A DNA stretch of 41,168 nt from Gnetum montanum (taxonomy: Eukaryota; Streptophyta; Gnetopsida; Gnetales; Gnetaceae). Positions 1 through 12,526 of this stretch are shown here, one piece after another (positions within the stretch are counted from its first letter, which is position 1; each line of letters opens with the position of its first letter). Below the pieces are notes generated by a model, which saw only the letters and a list, made by a program, of their open reading frames with translations, had not been told where the DNA came from and did not search any database. The position numbers and the translations under genes are program-made. The DNA lies in NCBI GenBank assembly GCA_015680685.1, contig MNCI01004050.1, forward strand, positions 183,414 to 224,581. The letters run 5' to 3'.

Positions 1-1199
1 TTGATAGAGAAGAAGTATCACTAGATCCACTGCTTGAAGATTTACTTGCGTAATGAACACTAGATAACTCATTATTGAATGCAATATCAAGAAAGTTGGA
101 CATAATAAGATCACTTTCATCCTCATCTTCTATTAATTTAGTTTCTTGATGTTTATGCTTTCTACTTTTCCTTTCTTCCTTGATATTCTTTTCTTCCTTG
201 ATCTTAACTCTTGCCAAAGCTTTTTCAAGCTTCTCTATTTTGTTAGACATATCTCTCATTAATTGACGTTTTTCAGATCCTACCTTTTCATGTTCTTGCT
301 TTTTCTTAACGTGAGATGGACCTGGTAAAGCTTTAAATTGAGCAAAATATTGCATAGGAATCATAACTTTTTCTTCTCTTTTTGGAATTGTGATATTTTC
401 TTCAAGATTCAAGTTCAACTGTTTCTCTAACTGTATAGCTTCACTAAAATAGTCATTTAGCGTAGTTAAGTTTGGAGTTCTCCTTAACCAAATTGAAATG
501 TTGGGGTTGATAGCCTTAAGATAAGTCTCTTTAAGCATTTCGTCTGATGGCTTATATTGTCTATGAAAGAGTCCACAAATTTGTTGAAACTTGATGTTGA
601 AATCTCTAATTGACTCTTTAATGCCTTGCTTAGCTTGCATTAGCCCACAATATAGTTGTTGTTGATCTAACTGATTACCAAACTGGGCTAAGAAAAGATT
701 CTTCATGTCATCCCAACTTGTAATACTATTACTTGGTAAGTTCGAATACCAAATCTGAGCCATATCCTTTAGATTTGATACAAACAACCTACAAGCTTGA
801 TCTTCATGATGTATATTTGCATGAGCTAAAGCTAACTCAAACATGTAAATATATTCTTCAGCTAAATAAGCTTTTCTAGGAATAAAAGGCTCAGGCAAAT
901 ATTTATAAACTACCTTAGGAATATCATTGTAGTCTTGAAAGCCTAATGGTGTAACTCCTTGCCATGGATTTGTCATCCTATTCCTTTGAAATGTTGAACT
1001 CTTAAACCCTCTAGATCTTCTCTTATGAATTGATAAACCAGAGATAATGGGTGATTTTCTTGATCTTCTAGTTTTCACTCCACTATTTGTTCCCAATTCA
1101 GAAACTTTCTTCTTCTTCTTCTGATGAAGAATCAGTCTTAGAATCTAGAATATCTTTTGAAACTTTTAAACTTTCCAAACTATGAAATTTCTTGGTCAT
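1..1199 (-). pseudogene. gag: Ty3/gypsy Gag, element C (partial, frameshifted)
   Basis: Read on the minus strand, this is a nearly continuous Gag reading frame that leaves the window at base 1. Its ATG is at 1199-1197. The conserved retrotransposon Gag core is visible in the middle: WQGVTPLGFQDYND, then LAEEYIYMFELALAHANIHH, then a W-Y-x-L-x(4)-I-x-S-W-D-D-M-K block followed by LFLAQFG. A lysine/glutamate-rich, probably coiled-coil segment (about 300-180) and a serine-rich stretch follow. The frame that starts at the ATG stops about 35 codons in, just after a GAA repeat near 1105-1120; the neighbouring frame then stays open to the edge, so a small indel in the repeat is likely. Gag would package the element RNA into virus-like particles. 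No zinc knuckle is visible before the edge. Family is clear; exact clade is not. Confidence 0.8.
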
Positions 1200-1300
1200 G
1201 AACTGAAAATAGTATCTAATTTCTTAAGCATTTATAGCAACAAAGAATTGTTTATGTGCTAAAATTATAAGGCTTATGAACCTAGAGGCTTAATTTTCAA

Positions 1301-1318
1301 CCCTCCTTCTAGCGCCAA
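1301..1318 (-). other. Candidate primer-binding site of element C
   Basis: The minus strand reads TTGGCGCTAGAAGGAGGG, about 6 bases inside the LTR end at 1325 and 100 bases upstream of the Gag ATG. Position and the leading TGG (complement of a tRNA CCA end) fit a minus-strand primer-binding site. I cannot identify the tRNA from memory; it differs from the tRNA-Asp type used by element B. Confidence 0.55.
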
Positions 1319-1324
1319 AAGAAC

Positions 1325-3300
1325 TGTTGGTGACCGTTTGGGACGCGACCGCCAACGAGTGTCCTCGAACAGGATTTAGGTGCCTGCTGGTCTCTGGCAA
1401 CACCAAGGCCCAGATACCTCCAAATAACTCAGTAGTTAATGTGAGTATGTGTGTGTGCTGTTGCAGCGTGCGGTTGTGAGAAATGTAACGATTGCGTGTG
1501 TGTAAACTACAAATGACTTACTTGAAAAAGATTCAGCCAACTTTGCCAAGTACTGTGAGTTCTTGAAAATTTCCTATTTTGTTCAACTGCCTAGTCTACG
1601 CAGTCCTTATAATACCTACTTGTAACAAATAAAATTTTGCAAAAACATTTGAGCACAACTCCGCAATCTACTCCTAATTTTCCCCAGAGAAAGAGATAGT
1701 TCCACAAGAAAACTAGAAATAGAGCAAGATTCAATGGAAATAAGCAGAAAAGAAAATATAGAAGATTTGTGTAGACCTCAAATATTTAAACAAGGTAAAA
1801 TGACACGAGTAAACACTTCGCAATAAAGCTATCCCAAATTCAATATCTACGAATTGTTCAAACTTCCAAGGCTCAAACAAGCAATATCTTCAAGACAATC
1901 CTACTATGCTACCAAAAATTGCTGCGTAAACTACCACGTACGAGACTCCATTTTGACTAGATAATAGATGTCAACGATTGCATTCAAACAGAACCTTTAA
2001 AAGACTTGACAATTTCTGATTGAAATACCACGGGAATTCACTTTAAAGATAAAAAGAAGCTATTCTGGTCCCATCAAAATACCAAAGATTTTCTGAACCC
2101 TCTCGACTACTGAATTGTTCAACGGCGTGACTACAAACAGAGGCTCTCTTACAACAATCCCAATAGCAGTTCCCACATGTTACACAATAAAAAAATTTAC
2201 TACTAAAATGCTCTCAAGGCTTTTAAACACAAGCGCTTCTATGGCAAAATTTTAATAGAAATTTCTATCGGGCAACAAGAACAGTAAGAGCAATCTAAAA
2301 ATCCCAAAATTACTTGCCAAGGATGATACTATCTAAACCACTAGCTAAACAATTTAAACAAAACAAAAAATGAAATGCATAACTCACAGGACCATGACAA
2401 AGAGGCTGAAATCTTTATTCTAGCAAGCCATCTTACAAGCAATCGTTCACACTTTCTTCTTTACAAAATGCTCTTCTCCCAAGACTCAAAGTGTCTCCAA
2501 GTGAGAGCCCAAGTGCTAACTAGTAGCCTTCAAAGTGTGATGTATGAGACCCCAAGTGTGCTGTGAGAAGTCCCTGTTGCCATCTCCATCGGACTGGTAT
2601 GCGATGTTGAATGCATCGGCATTGGTCATGGCTACTGTTTGAAGGTAAGTTGCAGGACATACCGCCTAAAATTCGAAATGAATCTTTCAAAAGGAAGAAG
2701 CCCTGTTTTAGCGATGAAATAACTGCACAAAATTTTTTTGAAGTTGCAGGGATGAACCAGAAACGCGCCTGCTCGTTGTTTGCCCTTCGCTCTCTGCCTT
2801 TTGTCCTCTGGTTTATTATTTTTTGTTTCCTGCAGTGCATTCGTGGATGCGCAGGACAGAACCCCAAAAAATGTAGATTTCGATTTGGGTTTTTGTTTAT
2901 GCGTCCTACGTTTGCATTGGTGCTGCCGTTATTGTCTTCAACTGCCTCCGTGCACCTACTGCCTACTTGTTCTGTTGGAGCCATTTCCTGAATTAACCCT
3001 GCCGGAACAGACCCACTAATTCCCAAGAATGCCCAAACAAATCATTAACAAAATCTGTGAACAGGGCTGCGATTTTCTGCCGTCATTCAGAGCAAATTAG
3101 GGCCGCGATTTTCTGCAAATATTCAGAGCAAATTAGGGCTGCGATTTTCTGAAAATTAGGGCTGCGATACATTTGCAAGATAATTTGTGTTGTTGGTATG
3201 CCTTCATCAGATCCACGCCCAGGAATTCCATTTTTCAGTTTGCTGTACCGCGTGAGTGAACCTCCAAACCGTAAACTAAAATATTTGCATCTTTCGAACA
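1325..3300 (-). mobile_element. Probable 5' LTR of element C (outer boundary uncertain)
   Basis: The LTR terminus next to the primer site reads TGTTGG on the plus strand (CCAACA on the element strand). Beyond it lies about 2 kb without coding capacity. A TATAA-like box on the minus strand lies near 1606-1614, about 285 bases from the LTR inner end, which would leave a plausible R/U5. A tandem GC-richer repeat (3063-3170) would lie in U3. No second terminus with matching CCAACA was found, so the outer limit is a guess between about 3.3 and 3.55 kb, where similarity to element A begins. Short open frames here (for example on both strands at 2520-3026) have no recognisable domain. Confidence 0.5.
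3063..3170. repeat. Short tandem repeat AGGGCTGCGATTTTCTG
   Basis: Four imperfect units start at 3063, 3099, 3135 and 3158. The first two are 36 bp, the third 23 bp, and the last is truncated. Each begins AGGGCYGCGAT; the first three continue TTTCTG and the longer ones include CATTCAGAGCAAATT-like spacers. It lies inside the probable U3 of element C, where short enhancer repeats are common in LTRs. Confidence 0.8.
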
Positions 3301-3664
3301 TATTTTATTTCCTTTGAAAGGTAACGGATGCTTGATGATGTCGCCAATTTTTGCTTCAAAGTTACTTCACATCAAACCTATCATCTCATTAAAATTTTAA
3401 TTTACTCCACAAAGCTTTAACATGCCCACAGCCCTTGAATATAACTTTGATAATTCTTGTAACTCACCAAACTCAAAGCCCTGAATCTTACTGTTCCATA
3501 AAATGGCCAAATGCATCAACAGCTGGGGATTCTTTTTGTTTGAAACATATGCTATCTAGGCATAGTGAAAATCATCAACATCATTAGATGAACCCTAAGG
3601 TCAAAATCATTCTCAAAAGAAACATAATAATTTAAGCACATTGATATCTTATTATAATTACAAA

Positions 3665-6050
3665 ATGTCTTCTTTCACAAGCGTGATGATACTAAATCGC
3701 TAGTTCCTTAAGAATGTAGGGTGTTATATACTCATCCTGATGAGTATGTGCTTGACTTCACCTTCATCCTGCATCAGGATGAACAACTATGGTAGCAAGA
3801 TATGGAGGATAACATTGTAATGTCTCCTGATTGATCTATGTATAGGATGTTGTTCCAAACTCTTAGGAGGTTGGGCATCTAGGATCTTCAAGAAGAGTAT
3901 GTTGTGTATGATCATAACTACTGAGATTACTGTCCCACTGAAACATAACACAAGAAAGATTGGCACTAGGAGAAGCACCATGAGGCTTTGAAGGGGAAAT
4001 GATTCACCAACCCCTTGTTCCTGCTGAACCAAAATGATAATGAGGATCCTTCCTCTAGGGGTTTCCACCATGGAGATTCTCCACCCTTTAATATTGGTGA
4101 TGAGGGCTTCAACCTGAATCTGCAGTTCATTATCAACAATTTTGGTTTAGGCAAATGTGGGAGTCAAAGTAGGGGCTTAGGCAAGCATCAAGATGACAAG
4201 AAAGCTAACGAACATGGCTGTGACAAGCATGGTGAAGGTGGTAGACACCGTGGTGGTGGTAGTCCTCCTCCCTCTTTGCCCTCTTTGTTTGCATCTTCTT
4301 TTTCCTCTTCTAGTTCCAACAAATGCCATAGAAACAACAACCATGATAAAGGTAAATAGCAAGATAATGATAATTGAAAATATCGCCACAAACAAAGGGG
4401 TAGCAAAGGGCATCATAGACATCAACAAAATAATGATGATGATGATGAGCCTTTACTTACTACTTGAAGAATGTTGAACATTGTAGAGGCAGTAAAAATT
4501 GTAATCAGGCATGTGAAAGATAGTTGAATTAAGTGACTTGACATGAACAATATCCCCATATTTGAGAAGGGATATAACTCTGATCCACAAACACATCTTC
4601 AAGCCTTTCATGATGCCTATGCCTCACAAAACATTGAAAATGATTGGTAGAAATTAAAGCTATTTTTCAAGACACTCATCAAGGAAGCAAAAAGCTTGTA
4701 TCAGTCCTTGGAGCCAAAATCCATTTGTAAGTGGAGTACAATTCTAAAGCTATTCAAGGATAAATATCAGACATACTCTTGAGTGTCTAATCTAAGAAGG
4801 CAAATCTAAGGATAGAAGTAAGGAGCATATGAACCCTTGGATGCCACCAAGGGTAGATACTATTCTCTCATACACTAATGTCGTAGCCATGGTTATTCTT
4901 AGTGGGAACAACCTCACCACATCATAGATGGAATCAAATAGAAATGAGAAGAACTCTTGGGGTCTATGCCCAAGGAAGACTCTCAGAACTTAGAGCTAGT
5001 CAAATTCAAAGGCCAATAAATTAAGTAGCAAAAGAAGAAGGAGATTTTTGAAAATGGGAAAGTGCTAAGGAATATAATTGGAATCCTTCCATTAGAAAAA
5101 GGGAGGTCTAATTTTGAGACAATGAGAAGTCACCACTTGATGAGGTGTTGCAATGAAAAACCTTGCTAATCCAAAAATTTGTTTTTGATATATCAACCAA
5201 GGTTGATAAATTATGGGACTCTTTGAATGAAAAATTTCAAACTACTATAAAAATCACAGAAGAATCAAGAGAGCAAAGTAGTGATCATGATCATAGTTGG
5301 TGAAGAGAAGCTAAACATACCTATCAAAAGGGGTAAGGAAAAAGCTATTGTATTAGAAGAAGTTATGGAGATAGAATCAAATGATGATGGTGGATGTGAC
5401 ATCTATCAATACGAACATCCTAAAGGATGTTGCCTTGTTGTGTCACACTTGCAGAAGTCTGGGGTGTATGCACTAAATCCTAGATTGGAAAGAAGGCAAG
5501 CATTCAAAAGATTACCTTATCCTCAAGGCAATCAAAGGTAGTTCAGCTAGCAACAATAACCTTATTATTCAAGTGGAGCTCTGCCATAATCATATGAGCA
5601 GTACCAGTAGTGGCAGCATCCATAGTTATGGAGGATGCCACCATTAAGGCAATAATACCCTTACCAGTAACCAGATCTATATGGGTACTATGTTCAACAA
5701 CCCATTTCTCTATGTGACTTTTCCAATCATGCCACCTTTCAACATCACTAATACCCTTCTAAGTATTGTTGAACTCATTCTTCATCTCCTAGGATGGAGT
5801 CCCTACATCCATATTATCCTTCTCATCTTTCTACATATGTCCCTTCACTATCAACCTAGTTACCGCCTCTCCATCAATGCAAGGAGAAATTCTGCCTTAG
5901 TCACAGCAACGCAATACAACAAGGGATGTTAATTTATAGCTAGTTCCTTAGCTAAGTGGTTTGAAAACTAGATCAAGAAAAAGACCTTACTTCCAAACCA
6001 ACATTCCAACTAAACCCTCACATACACCTAAAACTGCAATCCTACTTCTC
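3665..6050 (+). pseudogene. gag: Gag of element A, decayed
   Basis: Starts at an ATG matching that of element B (ATGTCTTCTT). The frame is broken by many stops and shifts, but pieces align with B's Gag: a HQDEQL motif near 3775, a low-complexity His/Ser/Asn-rich segment (4160-4340), the block with SLYQSLEPKSI-like coding and KYQTYS (4690-4780), and a HPKGCC-x-V-VSHLQKSGVYALNPRL segment (5416-5490) in the longest open piece, 5281-5541. Several stops are TAG or TAA where B keeps CAG or CAA. There is no classical CCHC knuckle in either copy; the CC motif is not an obvious substitute. Confidence 0.75.
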
Positions 6051-6106
6051 CATCTTCCTTTGCATCTAATTTTTTCAATTCCCCTTCAAACCAAACACCT
6101 CCAAAA

Positions 6107-9100
6107 GTGCATACTATCATGTTAATGCATGCAGTAATCGATTGGATTAAGGCTGGCCACCTTCCTAGGAAACTATCTAATCCTAGAAGTTCCCTTATCT
6201 ACCTTCAAATCACTAGGAATGAGCCTTGCAAGGTTCTTTTAGATTCAGGTTCTAGTGTTAATCTAACTTCCCATGAGATGTATAAATCTTGGAACTTGCC
6301 TCCATTCAAGAAGAGCAATATTCATCTCAAGTTAGCTAATCAGTCCATCATTGTTCCCTTGGAATTGGTGGAGAACATTATGATCACCATTTATGGATGA
6401 TCCTACCTCACCAATTTCCTGGTCATCCAAATGGACAATTACAAGGGGGACTTCCCAATCATTATGGAAAGGGCATGGTTGAGCACTGTTGATGCACAAA
6501 TGAGCATCAGAGATCTCTCCTTAGAAATTTCCAAGGAGAATGAATTTGAAAAGATCAAGAGAAAGAAAGTTCCATTCATCATGTACAATGATACAGGGTG
6601 CAACTGTGTGCAAAAACTATGGGTCATTAATAGTGTATCTATCAAAGCATGTAGTTAGTGTGCTAATATATCTAAAATTCAAAGGTACATGTACACAACA
6701 TCCACAAAGTAGAAGGGCACCTACTAGCTAATAGCTAACCCTGAGATTAGCTCAACACTTTGCATGGAACTTGCTAAGAGCCTAGCATGTGCCTACGTGA
6801 AAGACATGGATGAATTGAAGCAAGTTCATCACCAAATATCTTATGATGCAAATGATGATACTAATTAGGAATAGTGGGAAATCCCTAAAAATTTAAAATA
6901 AAAGCCCTTAAAGTTGAAAACTCTACCTACTAGCATGAAATATGCATTCTTGAAAAATGAGAAGTTGGTAATAATCAATGCAAATCTTGCTCTTGATCAA
7001 AAGGAGATGTTGTTAAAGGTGGTGAAAAAATGGCCAATAGCCTTTGCTTGGTTATATCCTAAACTCACAGGGATTGATCCTAGGATATGATAGCATTTTA
7101 TCTACACTAATTCAGCCATGAAGCCAAAGAGGCAATTGCAGTAGCAGTTGAATCCAAAATTGAAGCATATTGTCAAAGAGGAAATCGAACATCTCCTCAA
7201 GTCAAGGTTTATCTATCCCATTGTGGATCATGAGTGGGTTAGCCCACTCATGATTATGTCAAAGAAAGATGGCAAGTGGTGAGTCTACATTAATTTTTGG
7301 TTAAGTATGGCAACATTCAAAGATCACTTTCCAATTCCATTTGTGGATCAAGTGTTGGATACTATTTCTGGGCATTACTATTATAACTTTCTAGATGGTT
7401 ATAGTGACTATAACCAAATCTAGATTATGCTAGAAGACCAAACCAAAACCACATTCATGAGTCCTTGGGGAACTTTTGCATATTAAAAGATGCCTTTTGG
7501 CCTATGCAATGCTCTTGCAACATTCCAAGGCTTGGTCTTGAGAATTTTTCAGCAACAAATTGGTGACGAGGTGGAAGTCTTCATGGATGACTTCTCTACC
7601 TATGGGGCTATATTTGAGCAAGCCCTGAACCATCTTCAGCAAGTGCTCAAAAGATGTGTGGAGAGAAATCTTTGGCTCAATTAGTAAAAGAGCCATCCGA
7701 TGGTCTAGGAGGGCATTATGTTGGGGCACAAAATCTCATAAGCAAGGATTAAGGTTGACTTTGAAAAGATTAGGGTCATCCAAGGAATTACCCATCAACA
7801 AGAAATTATAAAAGATATTTGATCATTCATTGGACACACTGGTTACTACTGAAGATTCATAGAAAATTTTTCTAAGATCAGAAAACTATTGGCTGAGCTA
7901 GCAAAGAAAAATTCTCTATTTGTTTAAACTAAGAAATGTGAAAATACATTCTAACAACTAAAGGAGAAACTCATAGAAACTTCAATTCTATAAGCACTAG
8001 ACTAGTCTAGATCATTTCACATCATGATAGATGCATCAAATTATGCCTTTAGAGTTGTACTTATGTAGTTGGACAATTAGAAACATCCTTATCACATCCA
8101 CTACACAAGTCAGAGCATTGTGAGTGCATAGCTAAACTACACCACCATAGAAAAAGAATTTATGGTAGTGGGGCTTGAATTGGAGAAATTTTGGCACTAT
8201 GTGCTTGGATACAAGGTGTTCATGCATACAAATCATAATGCAATTTACTTCTAGATGAATAAGCTAATGGTGAGCCCCTGTGTCATATAGTGGTTGGTGA
8301 TCTTACAGAAATTCAATCTTACGATGGCACATCGAAAGGGGACTAAGAATTTGGTCACTAATCACTTGTCTCAATTACGATGGGATAACAAAGAGGAGGA
8401 AAGCCCACTATCTAATTAGTTTCTTGATGAACTCTTGTTTGCCAAGGCTATAACTAAATAATTTCTCACTAAGCCTAAATGGTATGATGACATTCTTACC
8501 TATCTTCTTACTCAAGAGATGCCACAAGTGCTAGACTGTAGGAAGAAACAACAATTTCTTCACCAAGTGAAATGCTTCATGAAGATCAATAGACATCTAT
8601 ACAAGGTGTGCATTAATGGCTTGGTTTGTTACTATGTTCCTAATGCTGATTAACTATGCATTGTCCAAGATTCTCATGAGGGTCCTTATGGGGGCCACTA
8701 TGTAGGGAGATGCATAGCAATTAAGATCCTGATGGTAGGATATTACTGGCCAATACTTTTTAGGGATTCTCACCAATTTATCAGCTCTTGTGAATGTTCC
8801 AACGTGATGGTGGAATGATTGCTTGTATGGAGGATCCTCAGTAGTGGACTCAATAACTGGAACCCTTCAACATCTAGGGCACTAACTTCATGGGTCCCAT
8901 CACGTCCATGTCAAATTAAAAGGCATACATCATAGTTGTTGTTGACTATTGTACAAAATGGGCAAAAGCAACCATCATCACCAACTATACATCTTCTACT
9001 ACTACTTGGTTTGTACAACAAATTGTGGTAAATAGGTTTGGTATGCCACGTGCATTAATTTTTGATAATGAAACCCACTTTATAGGTACTACCTTTTGAA

Positions 9101-9822
9101 AGCTCATGCAACACTTGAGGGTTGAGCATAAATTAACAAAACCTTATCATCCCCAAGCCAATGGTTAGGTTGAAGTCACAAATAGGGAAATCACTAAAAT
9201 CTTAATGACAATAGTTAGCAAATATAGGAGCAACTAGAGCACGAAACTTGATGATTCCCTCTGGGCCTACCGCTCCACTTGGAAGCTTCCTATAGGCTAC
9301 TCTCCCTATGAGCTAGTGTACAAAAAAAATGCCAACTCTTCTTATTCAATCCGAGCTCCGTACACTTTCAACAACCTATGACATTGACCTTGACTTAAGT
9401 TTAGCACAAAAAGAAATCTTAATGAATCTCAACCTGCTGGATGAAAACTAATTCGTGGCCTTGTCATCTAATAAGTTTCACAAGGCATTTAACAAAAAAT
9501 GTCATGACCTTAGAATTAGGAAAGTCAAATTTCAACCAAGAGATAAGGTCCTCTACTAACACATGTACCACAACAAACCAAGTTCCAAACACTATGGGAA
9601 GGATCTTATATTATTTCCAAAACCTTTCCTTCTAGGGCCATGTTGATCTACAAACCTAAGAGCTTGAACAAAAAACAACTAGTCAACATGCAACAAATTA
9701 AACCTTTCCATGAGTATAAGGAGGCTAGTGGTTGCAACACCTCATCGAATGGACAACCGCGCTCAATTTTTTGGATCTTCTCCTTCCAACTTAGTCGTGG
9801 GGGAGATGGCCATCAATGCTAA
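6107..9822 (+). pseudogene. pol: Pol of element A (PR-RT-RH-IN), decayed
   Basis: All enzymatic domains can be followed across stops and shifts. Protease: LLDSGSSVNLTS at about 6236-6270, carrying the D-S-G active site. RT: 7150-7690, with EWVSPLMIMSKKDGKW, FPIPFVDQVLD, FLDGYSDYNQI, MPFGLCNALATFQ and the catalytic FMDDFS (7580-7597). RNase H: about 7990-8390, with IMIDASNYAF and TIEKEFMVV. Integrase: about 8520-9340, with a GGHYVGR zinc-finger-side motif, VVVDYCTKWA (first D, near 8944), IFDNETHF (second D, near 9064) and VEVTNRE (E, near 9172). A C-terminal basic tail runs to about 9800. RT copies the RNA and integrase inserts the cDNA; at least a dozen in-frame stops rule out function. Athila-like assignment rests on RT wording. 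Confidence 0.88.
9787..9805 (+). promoter_or_regulatory. Internal polypurine-tract-like motif, element A
   Basis: CTTAGTCGTGGGGGAGATGG lies at the end of pol. It closely resembles the LTR-adjacent tract of the same family (TTAGTCATGG...TGATG) and is conserved at the same place in element B (around 16785-16803). A second plus-strand priming site inside the element is a possible reading; the sequence alone does not prove use. Confidence 0.4.
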
Positions 9823-11881
9823 TCATATAAATGGCTTCTCAATTTTTTTCTATTTTTTGTTTTACACTTTGTTGTTTTTAAACCCTTGTTGCTTTTCTAC
9901 TTTTTACTATTTTACATCATTTTTTATATGTTTTATTTTTTTTATTATTTTACAATTTCTTGTAGATTTTTCTTTATTTTGGTGTGATTTTCTTATTGTG
10001 TTCTAATAATAACGTGCCTTATTACCAATAGGGTACAATGTAGTTTGCTTGATGTGGGCATATGCTATCTAGTTATTTAATTTTTAGTGTCTGGATTCTA
10101 GCTTTGAATTTTGTTACTAATAGCCAAGACATGGTTTCTTTTTCATGAAATAAGCAGTGAGTCCATGTCATCCACCCATCCACAAACTCTATGGTGTTTC
10201 CAACTCTGAAAGTATGAGGTTCCTTTCCTTAACAAACCTTTAACAAACTTATGATTTGGTAGTTTCCAAACTTGGAAAGGATTCAAGGGCTTGAACAAAG
10301 TGTGACTTCAAGGGGCCTCAATACACTTTGTTCCCTTCTACTTACTTGGGTGCATGAGTGTTTTCATAGATTTCTTACCATTCCATGTTGACAAATAATA
10401 GGAAGTTGAATAAGCCTTTGCATGGTGTGGTTTTCATCTAAAAAAAAGATGATGAAAAAAAATGATGACTAGAATTCAAAGCACATCCCTTAGACAAAAT
10501 AAATACACTATAAGCACTGGTTATGGAACTAGAGAGACATGTTACCCATGACTAAAGGTCCCCTCTAACTAACGTCCTTTCTCACTTCCTACTTCTCTTT
10601 TCTTTTTAAATAAAGAACAATGTTTGATTTGTGGGAGCACTCTTGTGTCTTAAGGGGGTGGACCAATCTTGGCATGGCAATGCAAAGTCATTGAACATGG
10701 TTGGTTTTCATATGGACTAAGGATGGATTTCATCAGGTTATTTAACCACAAAATTCATGAGGGACTTCATGTGACTTTAATGGAGAACTCCATTCCACTT
10801 TCTCTGTCTCATCCATCTATGCTTCCCATGCCTTACTTCACTATCAGTGTTCATGTCCTTGTTTGATGTCTTGGTTTGATGTGTTGAAACTCTTAGGTAG
10901 TTTTTTTCAGGTTTTCATACTTAACTTTCCATAACCATTAATCACCCATGAGGCCCATGAACTCCTTGGTTTGAGTATATTCAAAGGCAACAAAGGGCAT
11001 GTGCCTACTTTGGGGAGGACCCACTTTCATACCTTTTGGTTGGGTTAGTTAAGTTCTTTATCCTTAGACATTCTCATAATCAAATCCTTTTGCATGCCCC
11101 ATCGATAACATCCAGTTGTGCACATCTTCATAATGTTTTTTTAGTGAAATCCTCTTTTTTTATTGTTGTGAATTCTTTAACCCTCTTCAAGCATTTCATT
11201 GTGTTTGGGCTTTTTAGAATTTAATGATGAACTACTTATCCATTTCACTCCATTTTTCAATCTTCTTGCTACCGAAGGTACACGCTATGTCATGGAGGCC
11301 ACTCAGGTTTTTCAAATTTTTCTAACTCCCACAAATTTTTAACTAAGGACTAACACTAACATCATCAATCCATGAAGTTAAACCCTTTCAACAAACTCTG
11401 ATAGCCACAAAAATCAAATACTATTAAAAGAATTAATCCACCATAATCACAACCTAGCTAAGTGTAACTGCCGATGAGACAAGGTACCTAAAAGCTATAA
11501 GTTACACATTGCACACTAATTCATGATTTTGTTGTGATTGTAGTGGGAAGCATGGACTAGAAGCAAGACTATCTTTACCAAGGAATAAACATTAGCACCA
11601 TGCAATGAGGCCCCTTCATGATCATTGAATCTTCTCCCTTGATCTTTAGTTGCCAAAGGAGTTGGATGTCAGTTTTGGCCCGGGTGTTTAATTCTATTGT
11701 CATGAACATCCAATTTTGTAAAAGATTGTAAATCCATACACTTGGGCAGTTAGAATCTATCTGTTTTGTCTGAGTTAGTTTGCATGTGATTCAATAATCC
11801 CATACCTTCTCAATATTTTGTAAGGAACTTTTTCCTCCTTTTGTTCACTCAAGGACAAGTTTTCATTTAGTCATGGAGGAA
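9823..11881 (+). other. 3' non-coding internal region of element A
   Basis: About 2 kb between pol and LTR with no convincing gene. It opens with a T-rich stretch (9838-9970) that gives spurious hydrophobic translations. Much of it aligns with the same region of element B (for example around 10700 with 17700, and 11790 with 18660), so it is an original part of the family rather than a later insertion. In Athila elements this is where an env-like ORF can occur; no open frame, signal peptide or coiled coil survives here. A TG-rich tract ending in TAG at about 11534-11548 corresponds to the splice-acceptor-like site of element B. The purine-rich GGAGGAA before 11882 is the LTR-adjacent polypurine tract. 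Confidence 0.7.
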
Positions 11882-12526
11882 TGATGAAGTGTATTTTATC
11901 TAACTTTGATATCGGAGCCCTAATATCGAATACCCAATATCAAGGACCAAGAAGCCATGTCAAATATCTGATATCGCGAGATGTGTGCAAGCCTATAAAT
12001 ATAACACTTGGGCACATGGTTTGGGAGTCTTTTTGTCTTGGTGTAGTAGAGCTCTTACAACTTTTCTTTCCTAGAGTTAGAATATTTTCCCAAGTGCCCA
12101 CAATAGAAGTCATTAAGTGTACAGATCTTTATTTGAGCGCTATTGTACTTGAGCATGGCAATGTGTGTAGTAATAAAGATGAGCTTTCTAATAAACCTTG
12201 CAGCACTTTGACTAGATTAAATATTTTCTATATGCATTTAATGTTTTATGCATTTTCCTTTAATGCTTTAATAAATTAAGCTAAATTAAGCTATATTAAA
12301 TAGCAATTAATTAAGCACATAAGTATGACCATTTCGAGCATGCGCATGACACTTGGTAATCCTAGTAACACTTAATGTTTGTAACCCAACAACGTTATAC
12401 GTGTTCAAGATGTGTACGGAAAGTGGGATCAGGTGCTTATGTTAGGATTAGTTAGACATTGGTTAGTTAGTTAGATTAAAATAGCGATTAAGTTACTTCA
12501 TTCTTTTCATCCTTTATTTTAGGCAC
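11882..12526 (+). mobile_element. 3' LTR of element A, first part
   Basis: Starts TGATGAAGTG directly after the purine tract. It carries several GATATCG/AATATCG motifs (11910-11975), a CTATAAATATAAC box near 11993 that suits a Pol II TATA element, then blocks aligning with B's LTR (GTGCCCACA.TAG, CAGATCTTTATT, TTGGTAATCC). It breaks off at 12526 after ATTTTAGGCAC, where element B is inserted, and resumes at 19514. Confidence 0.85.
12522..12526. repeat. Target-site duplication of element B, left copy
   Basis: GGCAC immediately precedes B's LTR start TGATG. The same five bases follow B's right LTR at 19514-19518, and the host LTR sequence reads on smoothly across the pair. Confidence 0.93.

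Noticed and set aside
2520-3026. 168-codon minus-strand frame and overlapping plus-strand frames
   Set aside because: No recognisable domain, inside the probable LTR of element C, and both strands open at once; no support for a gene.
3343-3357. TTGGCGACATCATC on the minus strand as a second primer-binding site
   Set aside because: No LTR end beside it and poor agreement with either primer site in the window.
4004-4477. Overlapping frames with His/Asp/Pro or hydrophobic runs, also at 14004-14363
   Set aside because: Low-complexity part of Gag read in wrong frames; only the plus-strand Gag frame is supported by the A/B alignment.
9838-10006. Open frame with strongly hydrophobic, Phe-rich translation resembling a membrane protein; similar at 16793-17020
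   Set aside because: It is a by-product of T-rich DNA in the retrotransposon 3' region; no start context, not conserved as protein between A and B.
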